Assembly (NCBI RefSeq): GCF_003711515.1
Contig: NW_021167088.1
Coordinates: forward strand, 458,351 to 522,350
Direction: 5' to 3'
DNA from: Sodiomyces alkalinus F11
Taxonomy: Eukaryota > Ascomycota > Sordariomycetes > Glomerellales > Plectosphaerellaceae
Length of the DNA: 64,000 bases
The notes below the pieces were generated by a model, which saw only the letters and a program-made list of their open reading frames with translations, was not told the DNA's origin and did not search any database. The translations under genes and the position numbers were made by a program. This document shows, in pieces, positions 1-12,094 of this stretch (position 1 is its first letter; every line of letters begins with the position of its first letter).

Positions 1-2060
1 CCGGCTACATAGGTCTACTCCGAGACGCGGCTGGGGCTATGCCGGGACAAGGGGAGAGGGAAGAAGAAAAAGGAAAAGAAAAAAAGAAAAAAAAAGGAGA
101 AAGACTCCTGCTTTCTCGTCTGTCGAGCATGGCATCTCATCTGTATGGGTCTGCAGGGTCGATGCGACCAGTCTTGGTGGCCCATGAGCTACCCGAGGAG
201 GGAGCTAGGAGCTCTGCGAGAGTTTTCATCCAATGCCGTGGACGTACAAATAAACGTCGGTGCTTCGTAGATGGGTTCCTTGAGAAGCCTGCGACGGTTA
301 GCCTTATGGGAAAAGCCTAGACCGTGTTATGAGCACACGAGACAACGGCATTGTATGGATATTGGTCGGCGAGTGGTAGGTGAGTGGTAGGTGAGTGCTA
401 TTAAGCGCTGGTGTTCATGAGTAAAGTCTCGAATTTGTTTCTAATATGGTCAAAGATAGACGCGCGGTAGGATATTACTGGTAGCCGGCGCCAGGGCGGG
501 TCAGTTTTCCGGAACCGTGAGCCAATCATCAGTAGTGGGGACGGATAACCTGCGACCAGTCAGATGGACCAGTCTCACAGTCACAAGTCCGTGGTGACAT
601 AAGCAGAACACTCGTTCTGTAGGTGTACAGTGCAACGCTACTCCCCTCCTTCTTATCCAATTATTTCTTCCCTTCCCTCCTCTGTTCGATTCCTCACCCA
701 TTCCTATTTACCACCCTCCCTCTTTCTCCCACTCCCATTCTTTCATCTTTCTCAAACAATCCCTTCGTCTCAGGCCATGTCCGAAACGACACGAGATCAT
801 GGGATGTGATTGATCGTAAAGACCGTATATTGTAGATGCCTAGACGTTTAGAGGCCCACGGCACTGCGGTGGACTGGACTTCCTCCGATATGACTTGGGA
901 TTGTCGACGTCGACCCCAAATGCAATGGAATGCTCGAGCCGAATCGGCAAACTACCTTGGGAATCTGTTCCATGACCGAAAGTTCGGGTCTTCGGATCTC
1001 GGATCAACGACAAACTGGATGGCCTTGGCTTGGGCCTGCCTGTTCAGTCACGAGCATCCATCTTGCTTCTTAGTCCGCCCAATCTCGGTTTGTCGAGGGC
1101 TCGTATCCTTTGTCCTGCGGATTTTATCGAACAATTCCCCAGTCGGTTGAGCTCTTGGTGGATAGAAAGAAATCTTCGGGAAAGACAAACAAACCACTAA
1201 TAGCCTACGGACACCCACGTGCATCGGGTTGTGCCGCAATTCTCCTTCGACTTCTTTGCAATTCGGTTCAACCAGGTTCTTCACCCAAGCAAGGCGCAAC
1301 ACAACTTCTCTTGCCGATGCCATCGTCACCTTCCTCTTCGGATCCAATTCCCCAGCTATGAAGCTTCGGAGAGGAGACACGCCAATGAGCTCCCCTTTGG
1401 TCGCATCCCTCGCAGAGCACGTTGCGTAGGGAACTCTGCCCATTGGGGGGACCGGCCCCGGCACTTCTCCCCACGCCGGACCTGCCAAGACCACGTGCCC
1501 CCCGTTCACTCCATCCGTCTCTTCTAGAGTCCCACCAACCCTAGCCAGCGCATCCCGGGCTCACTACAACGTACAAGCACGCATCATCACTCCGACCAAG
1601 AGACACGTGCGCGCATCATCCACTGCCGTCCAAAGAACTCGACCCCGACCTGTGAAAGCGTCTGTGATGGGTTCAAGATTTCGTCTATTGGAAATGGCGG
1701 ACGGGGAATTAAGACGACAAGAGGAGACCAAGGTGGCAGGGGGTAATCCACAGGATCGAGCCATGCCATGGAGAGGAGGATGGGGCATGAGGGGACTAGA
1801 CGGCATGCAGTGCAACCAAGTTGCTGGGTTGTATGCATGGTCTGAGGACCCCGACGATGGTTGCCATTCTCTCTCATTAAACCTTTACCCCTCCCAGCTA
1901 TTCGATAGCCGGACGAGGACGAAATGGTATTTATATCTGCTGTGCGCCGCCTGAAGGGTGGGTGTACCTTGATGGTTCTCTCTCTCCGGCCTGCACCCTC
2001 ACCCTGCCGTGTCTCTCATCCCCTCAGGTCTCAAGGTCGATTGGTCGATCCGTTCCCACG
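1..2060. other. gene-poor stretch upstream of alkaline phosphatase
   Basis: No convincing gene is visible. The longest open frame (minus strand, 1048-1509) shows no recognisable motif and no codon bias like the neighbouring genes. A purine-rich A/G tract lies at about 50-110 and a pyrimidine-rich tract at about 650-750. A TATA-like sequence (TATTTATAT) near 1928 sits about 130 bases before the phosphatase start and could belong to its promoter. Confidence 0.4.
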
Positions 2061-3808
2061 ATGCGTAGTGCCGCTGCTCTCATCGGGGCTCTCGCCCCTG
2101 CTGTTCTCGCCGGTACCCAGGCTAAGAACGTCATCTACATCGTCCCTGATGGCTATGGCCAAGCCTCCCAGACCATGGCCCGGGACTATGTCTCTCTACT
2201 GGAGACTAGCACCACCCCCCGCAACCCCAACATCTTCGAGCTTGCCGCTGATGACATGGTAAGCAGCTAGCACCTGCGCAGATCCTATCCGATGTGCCGA
2301 CTTCTGCTCGGTCTTTTTTTTTTCTTCCATGCGCTGCGCTGACACACAAACTTCTTCTCTAGACCAGGGGTCTCGTCCGTACCCATGCCAGTGACAACCT
2401 AATCACCGACTCGGCCTCGTCCGGCACCGCCTTCGCCTGCGGCTACAAGACCTACAACAACGCCGTCAGCGTTCTCGAGGACGGCAAGACCCCCGTCGCC
2501 TCCATTCTCGAGGCCGCCAAGCTTGCTGGCATGAAGACTGGCCTCGTCGTCACCAGCACCATCTTCCACGCCACGCCCGCTGTCTACGCCGCTCACGCCG
2601 CCCACCGCAACAGCTACGCCGACATTGCCGCCCAGGAGATTGGCTACACCCACCCTCTCGGCCCCGTGGTCGACGTCCTCCTCGGCGGCGGTCGCTGCCT
2701 CTTCAAGCCCCGCTCTGCCGCGGGCTCTTGCCGTAGCGACAACGTCGACCTGTTTGGTTTCGCCGAGGAGAACGGCTACCACGTCATGCAGGACCGCGAC
2801 GCCTTTGACGGGCTTCAGAAGGGTCTGGGCGACATTCGCATTCCCTTTATTGGTCTTTTCAATGACGGTGCGTGAACCTGGGGGGCTTTTTTNNNNNNNN
2901 NNNNNNNNNNNNNNNNNNNNNNNNNNNNNNNNNNNNNNNNNNNNNNNNNNNNNNNNNNNNNNNNNNNNNNNNGCCCCCTACTATGATTCATATGCCAAGT
3001 ACCCAATCTAACCTACGATCAATCAATAGACCAGATGAAGTATGAGATCGACCGCAAGATCGACCAGGACGAGCCCTCCCTGGTCGAGATGGTCGAGACT
3101 GCCGTCAACGCCCTCCACCGCGCCACCCACTGCAAGGAGCAGGGCTACTTCCTCATGGTCGAGGCCTCGCGCATCGACCACGCCGGCCACGCCAACGACC
3201 CGGCCGCCCACCTCCACGACACCATCATGTACAACGACGTCATGGGCTTCGTCCGCGACTGGATCGACGACCACCCGGACACCGTCATGATGTCCGCCGC
3301 CGACCACGAGTGCGGCGGCCTCACCCTCAACGGCTTCAACCCGCTCGGCCTCAAGGACACCCGCCGCTCCGGCGAGCACATCGAGCGCGTCTGGCGCAAC
3401 CGCCCCGCCGGCGTCGACCCCCGCGCCTTCCTCGTCTCCGAGATCCTCCCGGAGATGGGCCTCGCCGGCGCCACCAACGCCCAGATCAACACCATCGTCT
3501 CCTCCTCCAACCCCGCCCGCGAGGTCCTCGCCCTCCTCAGCGCCCGCGCCGGCGTCCACTGGTCCAGCGGCGGCCACACCGCCTCCGACGTCACCCTCTT
3601 CGGCTACGCCGCCGGCGACAAGGCCGACGCCTTTAAGGCCGAGCTCGCTGGCAACTTCGACAACACCGAGCTGCCCCGCATCGTCGAGAAGATCCTCGGC
3701 GGCGCTGTCGACCTCGACGCCGCCACCGAGCGCCTGCGCGCCAACGGAACCAACTGGGTTTCCAAGCGCGGCCTTGAGCAGCGTTCTGTCAGCGACCACT
3801 GGCATTGA
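2061..3808 (+). CDS. secreted alkaline phosphatase
   Basis: Phosphate monoester hydrolase of the PhoA-type alkaline phosphatase family. There are three exons: 2061-2258, 2363-2867 and 3030-3808. They join in frame to give 493 residues. The first about 18 residues (MRSAAALIGALAPAVLA) look like a signal peptide, so the enzyme is probably secreted or vacuolar. Visible active-site elements are the metal-binding Asp in VPDGYG, the nucleophile motif TDSASSGT with Ser at about residue 83, the Asp/His cluster DHAGHANDP, then SAADHECGG, and the final metal His in SSGGHTASDV. Intron 2 contains the 80-N assembly gap, so its length is uncertain, but coding continuity (FND-DQMKYEIDR) is intact. Known family role is phosphate scavenging; control by phosphate starvation is inference only. 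It converges on the transporter that ends at 4289. Confidence 0.93.
2893..2972. other. assembly gap (80 N)
   Basis: A run of exactly 80 N lies inside intron 2 of the alkaline phosphatase gene, just after a poly-T stretch. It does not interrupt coding sequence. Confidence 0.99.
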
Positions 3809-4288
3809 TCTACTACTTTATCACCCCGGCATGAGGCGGGGTATCGGTCCTTCCTATTTAGACATGTACTAATCGGCAGGGTGTTTTGAGGCGATGAAGA
3901 CATGAGACTAGGAAGACTGGCAAGACTAGGAAAACAGGATCTAGACATTGCCTACCCATTCCACATCTTTCCCGCCATGTATAGAAACTGTCAAATTCTA
4001 GATGTCTCATTATCAATCATAAACTGCGCCATCTATATGGCCGCTTTTTCACGCACCTTGCTATGGTTTCCTGTTCCATTTTCCTACGATGCTGTGCTCT
4101 TCATACGTAACACGGGGTATGAGGCAATGCCCTTCCGAGTCCGATATTCCTACGCCATTTACGAGCCGTGGACAGGGCAAGTATGTCCGACCATAAGATG
4201 TATACAGAGTTTCGATTACTATCCTCACTTTTCGATCATTCGCAAAGTTACTCTCCGCACAATAAATTCGAAATAAAACTCCGTCACC
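3809..4288. other. convergent 3' region
   Basis: AT-richer sequence between the ends of two convergent genes. It presumably holds both 3' UTRs and polyadenylation signals. No gene is visible. Confidence 0.5.
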
Positions 4289-6311
4289 TCAAGGCACATA
4301 AATGTATGGAGGCGAGCCATCCTTCGTTTTGTGCTTGCCCGACCGCACACGGCGGTTATGCACAATGTAAACGACCTTCTGTACAATGGCGAAGAACATG
4401 CCAAGGGAGACCATGATAATCAACGTTCGCAGACCGGTATTGTAACTAAAAGCCATGTTAGAATCTTGTTCGGAGGGGCTGACATGGTGCGACGATTCTT
4501 GGACTTACAATGGCACATCACTTCCCCTGAAATACCGCGTACCGACCATCAAACCGCTGATGGCAGACATCACCAACATTCTGTTGGCTCAAGTCAGCAA
4601 GCAAGCTCTCCAATGGAAACTTCATGAATCACGTACGCAATAGCAATGCTCCGCTCGCCTGGCTCTCGACAGTTGAGCTGCACCCACGAGTTATGCACGG
4701 GGTGGTATCCGACGGCCAAGCTGTTGACAGCCGTCCACAGACCCCAGCGTGACCACCGACCGACATGGGGATGGACAGTGCGAGCGACGATAAGGACGAC
4801 CAGGTAGGCGAGGTGGGCTAGAATGACAGAAAGTCCCCGCTTGTTGGTGCGATCGCTGATAAAAGCAAAGAAGAAAACGACAACGAGGGCCAGCGAGGCG
4901 CCCACTGCTGCTAGAGCATTGGCAGCGATACAATCGAAACCAAGAGACCTACGGCAAGCCTCCCGTGTTAGTAACCACTAGGACATCAAAAGGAAAGACT
5001 CGTTGGTTCAGGGGGCAACTTACATGATAATGGACGGAGTGTAGGTCGTCAGGGGCGACCAAGTTGAGAAAACGGCAAAGGTAGACACATAGTGCGGCCA
5101 ACGGCGATAGTGACATACGATGCGCCAGACGAGTTTTAAGGGGATGCGCATGCCCTGTGCGCCACCTTTTCTGTACTCATCGTCAAGCTCGAGGCGGCGC
5201 TGGAGTATCCGTTGTTCTTTCTCCGTAAAGTGGATGAGGCCGCGGCTCAAGAGAGGACGGGGCTGATCAGGAGACCCAGGGAGGACGAAGAAGAGCAAAA
5301 AGGAAACGCAAATGGTGAAGAGGCCCTCGACTGCAAAAAGAAATTATGTTAGTCACTCTTGGGAACGGGGATGGCGGATGGACGTTGGTTGTGTATACCA
5401 CAGGAGGTGCAAAGGGGAAAAGGGGAAAGGGGAAAAGGGGAAAGGGGAAAGGGGGGAAAGGGAAAGGGGAGAGGGGGAAAAGGGGGGATTACTGACGCAA
5501 AAAGAGCCACTGCCAACCTCGCATTCCCTGGACTCCGTCCATGTGTAGAATGCCAGAGGCCAAGATGGGACTGAGAGCGTTACCGTCGAACATGCCGAAA
5601 AAGAAGATGGCCACGCGACGGGCAAGCTCGCGCTTGGGATACCAGGTAGAGAGTGTGTAGATTGCCCCCGGAATGTATCCAGCTTCGGCAAAGCCTAAGA
5701 TGAGTCTGGAGGCGAGAAACCCGGGACGGTTGACGAGGAGAAACTGGAGCATGGCGACAAGGCCAAAGATGAATACTTGACTCGAAATCCATGCGCGAGG
5801 ACCAAGCTACGACAGGAGATGAGTTGTTAGCAGAGAACTTTCGAGAACTCATAACGCTCGTGGCAAGCGTCGAGGAGAAGGAATAGGAAGCACACCCTCT
5901 GAAGCAGCATGTTAGAGGGTATCTCTAGGAGCACAATACCCATGGACATGAGCTGGTTGCCGAGATTGACAGTGTCCTGGGAGACACCGATGGCCACGGC
6001 GAAACCGCCTGTCAGGGCGCTCGCAATGTTCATGCGGTCCAGCTGGAAGACGAGTAGTCCAAGAAACAGCCAAGGCAAGACGGAGAAATTGACTCTGGAA
6101 GACAGGTTAGAGCCCGCATCACAAGCAAATCACAAACAAAGTTCTTCCCTGCCGAGTGTTTGAACCCGGTCATCGCTTACTTTCGTTTGGCTTTCGCCTC
6201 CTCCTTCTCGTCCCACTCCAGGGACTCGGCTAGCTCGACCGAGTTTTGATCAGAAGGCGAATCATTGCCGGTGTCTTTCTCGGTGAATCCAGGTAAGGTA
6301 GATACGGCCAT
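4289..6311 (-). CDS. MFS transporter, allantoate permease (ACS) family
   Basis: Polytopic plasma-membrane transporter of the anion:cation symporter branch of the major facilitator superfamily (Dal5/Tna1/Fen2-like), whose members import small anions and vitamins such as allantoate, nicotinate or pantothenate. Seven exons read in frame on the minus strand: 6311-6181, 6094-5896, 5806-5497, 5330-5024, 4948-4637, 4580-4509 and 4445-4289, giving 495 residues. A short acidic cytosolic N-terminus is followed by the hallmark FLGLLVFQLDRMNIASALTG, then GNQLMSMGIVLLEIPSNMLL, LGPRAWISSQ, the GFAEAGYIPGAIYTLSTWYP segment and WLFLLEG at the start of the central region. The C-terminal half contains FFFAFISDRTNKRG, matching the second MFS loop signature. 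Intron 4 carries a long purine/pyrimidine repeat. The substrate cannot be told from sequence. The start is the first ATG before the acidic tail. Confidence 0.9.
5411..5488 (-). repeat. GGGGAAA-type simple repeat in an MFS intron
   Basis: Imperfect tandem blocks of AAAGGGG and AAAAGGGG fill most of intron 4 of the transporter. On the coding strand this is a pyrimidine tract (CCCCTTT), lying just after the GTCAGT donor rather than at the acceptor. Confidence 0.85.
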
Positions 6312-7829
6312 CTTGTTGTGGCGGATGGCTTGCTAACACGAAACGAATAACAGAACCAGAGAACAAACACGGCGAGTGAACGCGGGATCTTGAACGGAAC
6401 TGGCTAAGCAAATGAGGGGATTCGGCCTCCGCGAACAGTTCATCACCAGATTTGAATTCTTGACGGCAATTCCAATGGGTCAGGGACAGAGGCCGATTCG
6501 GATGATATGCGATACGCTTCGAGGGCCATGATTATAACAAGAACACAACACCAGCTTGACAAAATCTCTCACCGCAGGTTCAAACACCGGCGAGATCCCG
6601 ACGTCAGACGTATCAAGGCCTGTCTATATCATAGACTATGGGATCAACAGAGATTCAGAGGCCGGAGGAAATATCCTGGCCAGACCCTTGGGACTTGGTA
6701 AAGATTGCGCAATAATAGTTCCCAACGCTCCTGGCAGGGAGGCTCTTACGTTGTATGGGCCCCTTCGCAGCGAACAGTGGGGACGATGCAAGAAGCATGG
6801 TACCTTAGTCAAAGAGCGTCCCGTTGGTATGTGTATGAACTTCGATGGAAGCCAGAGCAGCCAACATCAGTGATGTCGAGTCGGCAGGGGTCGATAACGC
6901 CATGCACGCTAAGATGGTTCAACCGGAAGACACATCTCGACGGACGACTGATCGACCCCACGACTCCACAACTCCATATAAGCAGACAGGGAGATCTTGC
7001 TCCCGAGGCAAGTTCAGTTACCAGTTCTAAGGGTCGTGGCGCGAAGAGACAGGGTGCAGACCTGCAGTTCTCCCACACTCAATATAAGCAAAAAGGGAAA
7101 GCGTGCCGGGTGCGCAGGGGCGATGACAACATACGCCGACGGACTAAAGTGACGAATACCATGATGTCGGGTTTTGAAAGACGGAGTTTGAAAAAGTTCA
7201 CCTTTGCGCAATAGGTTTCGTCTCCATCTTTGGAGGTTGATGAGAGTTGAAAGTTGGTGATGGTTGAATTAGAGGAGAAAAACCAGAGACGAGCGACGTC
7301 GGGGGAAAGGGAGTTAAGGGTACTGTACAATTTAAAGTACAGTGGTCTGACAAAAGAGTCGAAACACGTTACATAACCATTTGCCTGTAATGTGCTTCGG
7401 TCCTTTTGTCGACCGTCTGTACCTTCAGTGTTCTTTTTTTTTTTCTTTTTGGCGGAAGGAACTTCTTCAGGGGCGCTCCTTCCAAGTCTGGTTCTCGGCT
7501 ACCCAGCATCCCACGTCCGGGGAAGGTGTCTCCCAGCTACAAATGCCGAGAGTAACGTACGAAGTAAATATGGACCTATATGGAATTGTACCTAAATAAC
7601 TTCCTTTCTCCTCCCAGTCCCTCACTCTCTAGTCCGAGTATTTTATCTTGCCGCATCTCTCGTTTCTCCTTCCCTTGTCAACTTCCCTCCAACCTCCGCT
7701 CCCAGCTCCCTCCTCGTCTCGACTCTTGACCTCCGTCCCTATCTCCGTCCTTACCTCCCTCTCCCTCCCCATTAGCACATTCTCCTGCCTCCCCCACAAG
7801 CCAGCCTTCCCTTCTACCAAGAGCGCGAC
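6312..7829. other. divergent intergenic region
   Basis: About 1.5 kb between the divergent starts of the MFS transporter and the monooxygenase. No supported gene. The last 200 bases (7600-7800) form a C/T-rich tract typical of fungal core promoters and 5' UTRs, pointing toward the monooxygenase. Confidence 0.45.
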
Positions 7830-9657
7830 ATGGTAGGCGTCAAGAGAGTCGCCGTCATTGGTGCCGGTCCCGCGGGGGCTATTGCTGTAGATGCTTTGGC
7901 CCAGGAACAGGCGTTTGATCTCATCCGTGTATTTGAGAGGCGAGAGGCCGCCGGGGGTTGCTGGTGAGTCTCATTCTCACCCTTGGAATATCTGTTCTTA
8001 TCTTTTCCCATACAAATTTATCCCCACCCAAACCGAACCAAAGCAAAGTCGGCATAAAGTATTGGCCTTGGCATTACCATGTCTCGTCGTCGTGGGTCGA
8101 GTCGCATGACTGAGACGCTATACCATAGGATTGGTGATGAGAGCCCTCCGCCCCTTCTCTCCGACTTACCCCGCCTCGCGGATCGCTCCGCCGACCCTCC
8201 GGTCCCGGTCCCGGACCGGCTCCCGGCCCAGACCCCGAAACTGGCCCAACAACGCTTTACCGACTCATCCGTCTACCCATATCTCGAGACCAATGTCGAA
8301 GCCCTTGCCATGTCCTTCTCGCAGGAACCCATACCGGATGACCGCACGGCGAACTCGGTGGCCCTGCACGGCCCAGACACTCCTTTCCGCCACTGGACCG
8401 TTCTTCGCAACTACGTCCAGGGCCTCCTAAACCGCCGCGGCTATTGTGATCTCGTCTCATACAATACGACCGTCGAGAGAGTCGAGAAGGTAGGCCATGA
8501 GTGGAAGGTGACCCTGCGCAAGGACGGTACCGAAACGGACTACTGGTGGGTCGAATGGTTCGATGCAGTCGTCGTCGCCAGTGGTCACTACTCTGTCCCC
8601 TATATCCCGGCCATTGACGGTCTGGAGCAATTCGAAAAGCGCCGTCCGGGGAGCGTCATTCACAGCAAAAACTTCCGGGGACGGGATTATTATGCCGGCA
8701 AGGTAATTCCTTTATGCTTTCCACCCCTTTACCTACTATGTCTGCTCACTTATGAGTCTCGTCTCGGCACTGACTGGATATCCTACCCTTTGCTAGCGCG
8801 TCGTCGTGGTCGGGGCTTCCGTATCCGCCGCCGACATCGCCTTCGATCTAACCAGTGTTGCTCAATCCCCCGTCCATGCGGTTATGGAGGGTCATAAGAT
8901 CAACGTCTACTTTGGTGACGAAGCCTTCAATCATCCACGTATTTCTCGCCATCCCAGCATCACCCGCGTTCAAAATCGCACTGTATACTTCGCGGACGGC
9001 ACTTCCGTTCCTGACGTTGACGCCATCGTCTTTGGAACCGGTTATTCCTGGTCCTTGCCCTTCCTACCCGATGTCGAGGTTCGCAACAACCGCGTCCCCG
9101 GCCTGTATCAACATGTGGTCTACCAGGAGGACCCGACGCTTCTCTTCGTCGGCGCCGTCGGCGCGGGCTTGACTTTCAAGATCTTTGAATGGCAAGCGGT
9201 GCTCGCCGCACGCCTCCTAGCCGGGCGCGCTACCCTGCCCCCGCTCGCTGAGCGACGCCGCTGGGAGGAAGACTGGATCGCTGTCCGCGGCGACGGGGCC
9301 GGCTTTACTCTCGTATTTCCTGATTTTGAGGACTATTTCGAGACCTTACGGAAACTGGCCGGCCCCCCCGCGGGCAAGGGCATTGGACGTCCGTTGCCCC
9401 CCTTCCGTCGAGAATGGTTCAAGGCCTTTATGGACGGGCATGAGAGGCGGAAAGCCATGTGGCGACGCCTCAACGCCAAGGCCTGGGAGGAGGAGCCTGC
9501 TCCGGTGGAAGTGAATGGAGTGGCCAACGAGGCCGTGAATAGGAACGGGCTTGAAAGGGAGAAGCTGGACGACGAGCCTCTGGGCTACGACTGGGAGACG
9601 ACCAAGAAACTCACTATCCTACTGCAGGCTCTTCAAAGCCTCAGCACCCACAAGTAG
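7830..9657 (+). CDS. flavin-containing monooxygenase (FMO-like)
   Basis: NADPH- and FAD-dependent monooxygenase that inserts oxygen into a soft nucleophile (N or S) or, in some fungal homologues, does Baeyer-Villiger-type chemistry; the substrate is not predictable. Three exons, 7830-7963, 8129-8702 and 8797-9657, give 522 residues. The FAD Rossmann motif VIGAGPAGA lies at residues 10-17. The FMO signature region (IHSKNFRG) lies near 178-185. The NADPH-binding motif VVGASVSAADIA starts exon 3 near 197. The later segment VFGTGYSWSLPFLP matches the conserved GTGY region of FMOs. The first intron splits the Trp codon of GGCW. The ATG at 7830 is chosen because it directly precedes the Rossmann strand. 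No biosynthetic cluster genes flank it, so a stand-alone detoxification or metabolic role is as likely as a secondary-metabolism one. Confidence 0.9.
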
Positions 9658-10126
9658 AGCCATTGCTGCTTCAGGCTTGTGGGAACGATATGATGCGTGA
9701 AATTTTAGCAAGATCTAACAAAATACCCTTGGATGTGCCTTTGTAGATACCAGTCCCAACTTATGTAGTTGAAACAAACACTTCTATCATCTCTCATTGA
9801 ATACAAACTCGGTCACTATCATGCCGGGTACTCCCGTCTGTTGATCTCACATTTTGATCTTCTGACGATCCTTCCTCACAGAGCAATAAGTGGCAGGGCT
9901 ATGAAAGCCCGTCCAATCCCGACATATACCCTTGAATAAAAATATCGCTAAACCCAGAACACCCTCACTATACGCCTGTGCACCCATGATGCGGTCGTGA
10001 CCTTGCTCGTTTCCAACTCGTGATGGAAACCGATACCACTTCCACCATGCCCAAGTCTGACCCTCGCATATATGATATACATATACGCGCCAGGCCACCC
10101 TACCGGAATAGTCTCTTGAGACTTGC
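9658..10126. other. convergent 3' region
   Basis: Space between the converging monooxygenase and SLD2 genes. Nothing beyond likely 3' UTR sequence is visible. Confidence 0.5.
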
Positions 10127-11682
10127 TTAGCGTTTCCGCCGAAACCTGCTATTTTGTCCCGGCCCCCCCTTGGCCCCGTAGTTCCGGAGTTTAAGGCGCC
10201 GGAAATTGGCATGCGCCAACTCGTTGACTTTCCGTGCCGCCTTCTTGACCGGACCCTCCTTGGCATGCTTCTTCGGCGCCGGTTTTCCTTCATTTTCGTC
10301 CTCCCCATCGCCATCCGAAGGTACGAAATCGTCCAAATCGGACGGCACGCCGTCATCATCCTTGACACCGTCACGAACAACCTGCGTCTCGGGGACAGCT
10401 TCTTCGTCCGGATCCCCATCACCGCCTGCTGCTTCCTGGTGTTCGGTCCCAGCAGCGGCCGTCCTCCGTTTCACAAACACCGGCTTCATGTTCGATCTCC
10501 TCGTCGTCCTCTTCTGGCCCTTCTTCTTGAATATCCTCAGCGGTTGCCCGTTCCGGCCAAGCCCCGCCTCCTCCTCCGGGCTGTCGTACATGGCCTCGTC
10601 GTCGAACCCGCCCAACGGCAGGTTCCTGACCAGGCTGTCGGCAACGAGGATATCCTCCTTCTCAGACCTCGACGCAGGCCGCGGCGGCTTCCCCGGATCT
10701 CTGGGTGGCGGGGCGTCTTCGCCGGCCTCCGTCTCGCGAAGAGCCTCCATGTCGTCCTCGTGGGTCTCTTCCTCCTCGATCTTGCGCAAGCTGGCGACGA
10801 TGGCACTGAGCCCGCGGCCGAGCGGCTTCCTCGGCAGCCGGAGAGGGGGCGGGGACGGGACGGGCCCGTTTTCCTCGTCGGGCGGGGCCCGGCTGTGCCG
10901 CTTGAGGAAGGCCGGGGTGTTGAACTGCAGCTTGGAGACGGACATGGGCGTCCTGGCGGCTCGGGCGTTGACGTCCTTGGACTTGAGCGGGGTCAGGAAG
11001 CTGTTCAGGAGCTGTCTTTTGCTCGCCGACATGGGGGTTCGGCGGCCTGGCTTCGTGTCATTGTCGTCGTCGTCTTCCATCTCGGCGGCTTTCCGTTTGC
11101 TCGGCGTCGTCTGGGAGGTGGGAGCTTCGCATATCGCGGTCACGCCGGTCCCTCGGGACGGGGTTCCCAGTTCCCTCTCTACCATGAGATCAAACAGGCC
11201 TAAAACACGACCGTCCCGCTGTGGAGTGGGTCCAATGGATCGAGGTGCCGCGGGGCTAAATAGGGTTCTGGAGATGGACGGCGTCGCGGTGGATTTTGGG
11301 TTGTATGGAGATGAACGCGGTTTGGAGGGAGTCTCGAGATGTTTTTGCCTTTTGGAGGGTGTCTGGGTCTTCAAATCGACTGATTTGCGCTTCTTTTGCT
11401 GGTCATCGTGCTTGGAAGGAGGGGGCACCTTGCCGGATAAAATGTCGCGAAGCTTGTTATACTGTTTGTATTTCTGGGCTGGGAGAAAGTTGTCTAGTCA
11501 GCTGGGAGCGCGGAAATAGGAATAAGGCTTCTCGACGTACCGATATCCGGGTTGCGCTTGATATCATCTCGGCCAGGCTTCCGTCCATGGTGGCTCTTGG
11601 CCCAGGCAGACTCCCAAGTCTTTAGTTCGGCGCGGAGTTCTAGGGACTGCGACTCGAAAGCCGCTTTCTGTTGGTCGTCCAT
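10127..11682 (-). CDS. SLD2: DNA replication regulator SLD2 (DRC1)
   Basis: Nuclear initiation factor that, once phosphorylated by S-phase CDK, binds Dpb11 and allows CMG helicase activation at origins. Two exons, 11682-11541 and 11478-10127, give 497 residues. The N-terminal conserved block is clear: LRAELKTWESAWAKSH, then GRKPGRDDIKRNPDI joined across the intron to AQKYKQYNKLRDILSGK. It is followed by a disordered region with many S/T-P sites (TPSKR, TPSKP, SPYN, SPAAP, TPQR, TPSR, TPMSASK, TPLK), the pattern expected of a multisite CDK substrate. The C-terminus ends in the conserved basic block ANFRRLKLRNYG. The ATG at 11682 is the first true ATG. It shares a 412-base divergent promoter region with the RING gene. 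Confidence 0.93.
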
Positions 11683-12094
11683 TGGCAATACACTGATAAT
11701 AAACGGATGCCGAATTGTTTATTGAGCAGTGTCCACTATCGCGGGAAGAGGCTGAAGTTGTGGAGAGGGACGCCAAGATACTCAACTTGACTGAAGTAGG
11801 TTTCCGTACGGGGGGACGCGAAAACAACGCGAAGTGGGAATCTCAGTGATATCATCCTTCAATTAAAACGCGTGCAATTTCGCGTGGGGACTTTCTTAGC
11901 GCGCTCGGACCACTTTCGTCGGCGACAGCTACGCCACAACAGAAAACATAACATGTGGCAAATTAAGTGGCTAGAATATGGTACGTACATCTGCAGCCCC
12001 TTGACTTGAGAAACAAACTTCCCCTGTCCCCTCGTCGCCCTCGCATTCTCTCTCCTCTCTCCCATCCCGCCGCCCCTCTTGCCCGACAACGGCC
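11683..12094. promoter_or_regulatory. divergent promoter region SLD2 / RING gene
   Basis: A 412-base region between two genes transcribed away from each other, so it must hold both core promoters. A C/T-rich stretch near 12030-12080 precedes the RING start. No specific factor site was identified. Confidence 0.5.

Noticed and set aside
39..320. 93-codon frame beginning with a Lys/Glu-rich stretch
   Set aside because: The charged start is just translation of a purine tract; the rest has no recognisable features.
1048..1509. 153-codon open frame on the minus strand
   Set aside because: No motif, no hydrophobic pattern, overlapping frames on the other strand are equally open, and it starts far from any promoter-like signal.
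3023..3805. 260-codon minus-strand frame over the phosphatase
   Set aside because: Antisense shadow rich in Val/Gly/Ala; the sense exon has all active-site motifs.
10154..11519. Two long plus-strand frames over SLD2
   Set aside because: Shadow frames of the SLD2 gene; the minus-strand frame alone carries the conserved SLD2 blocks.
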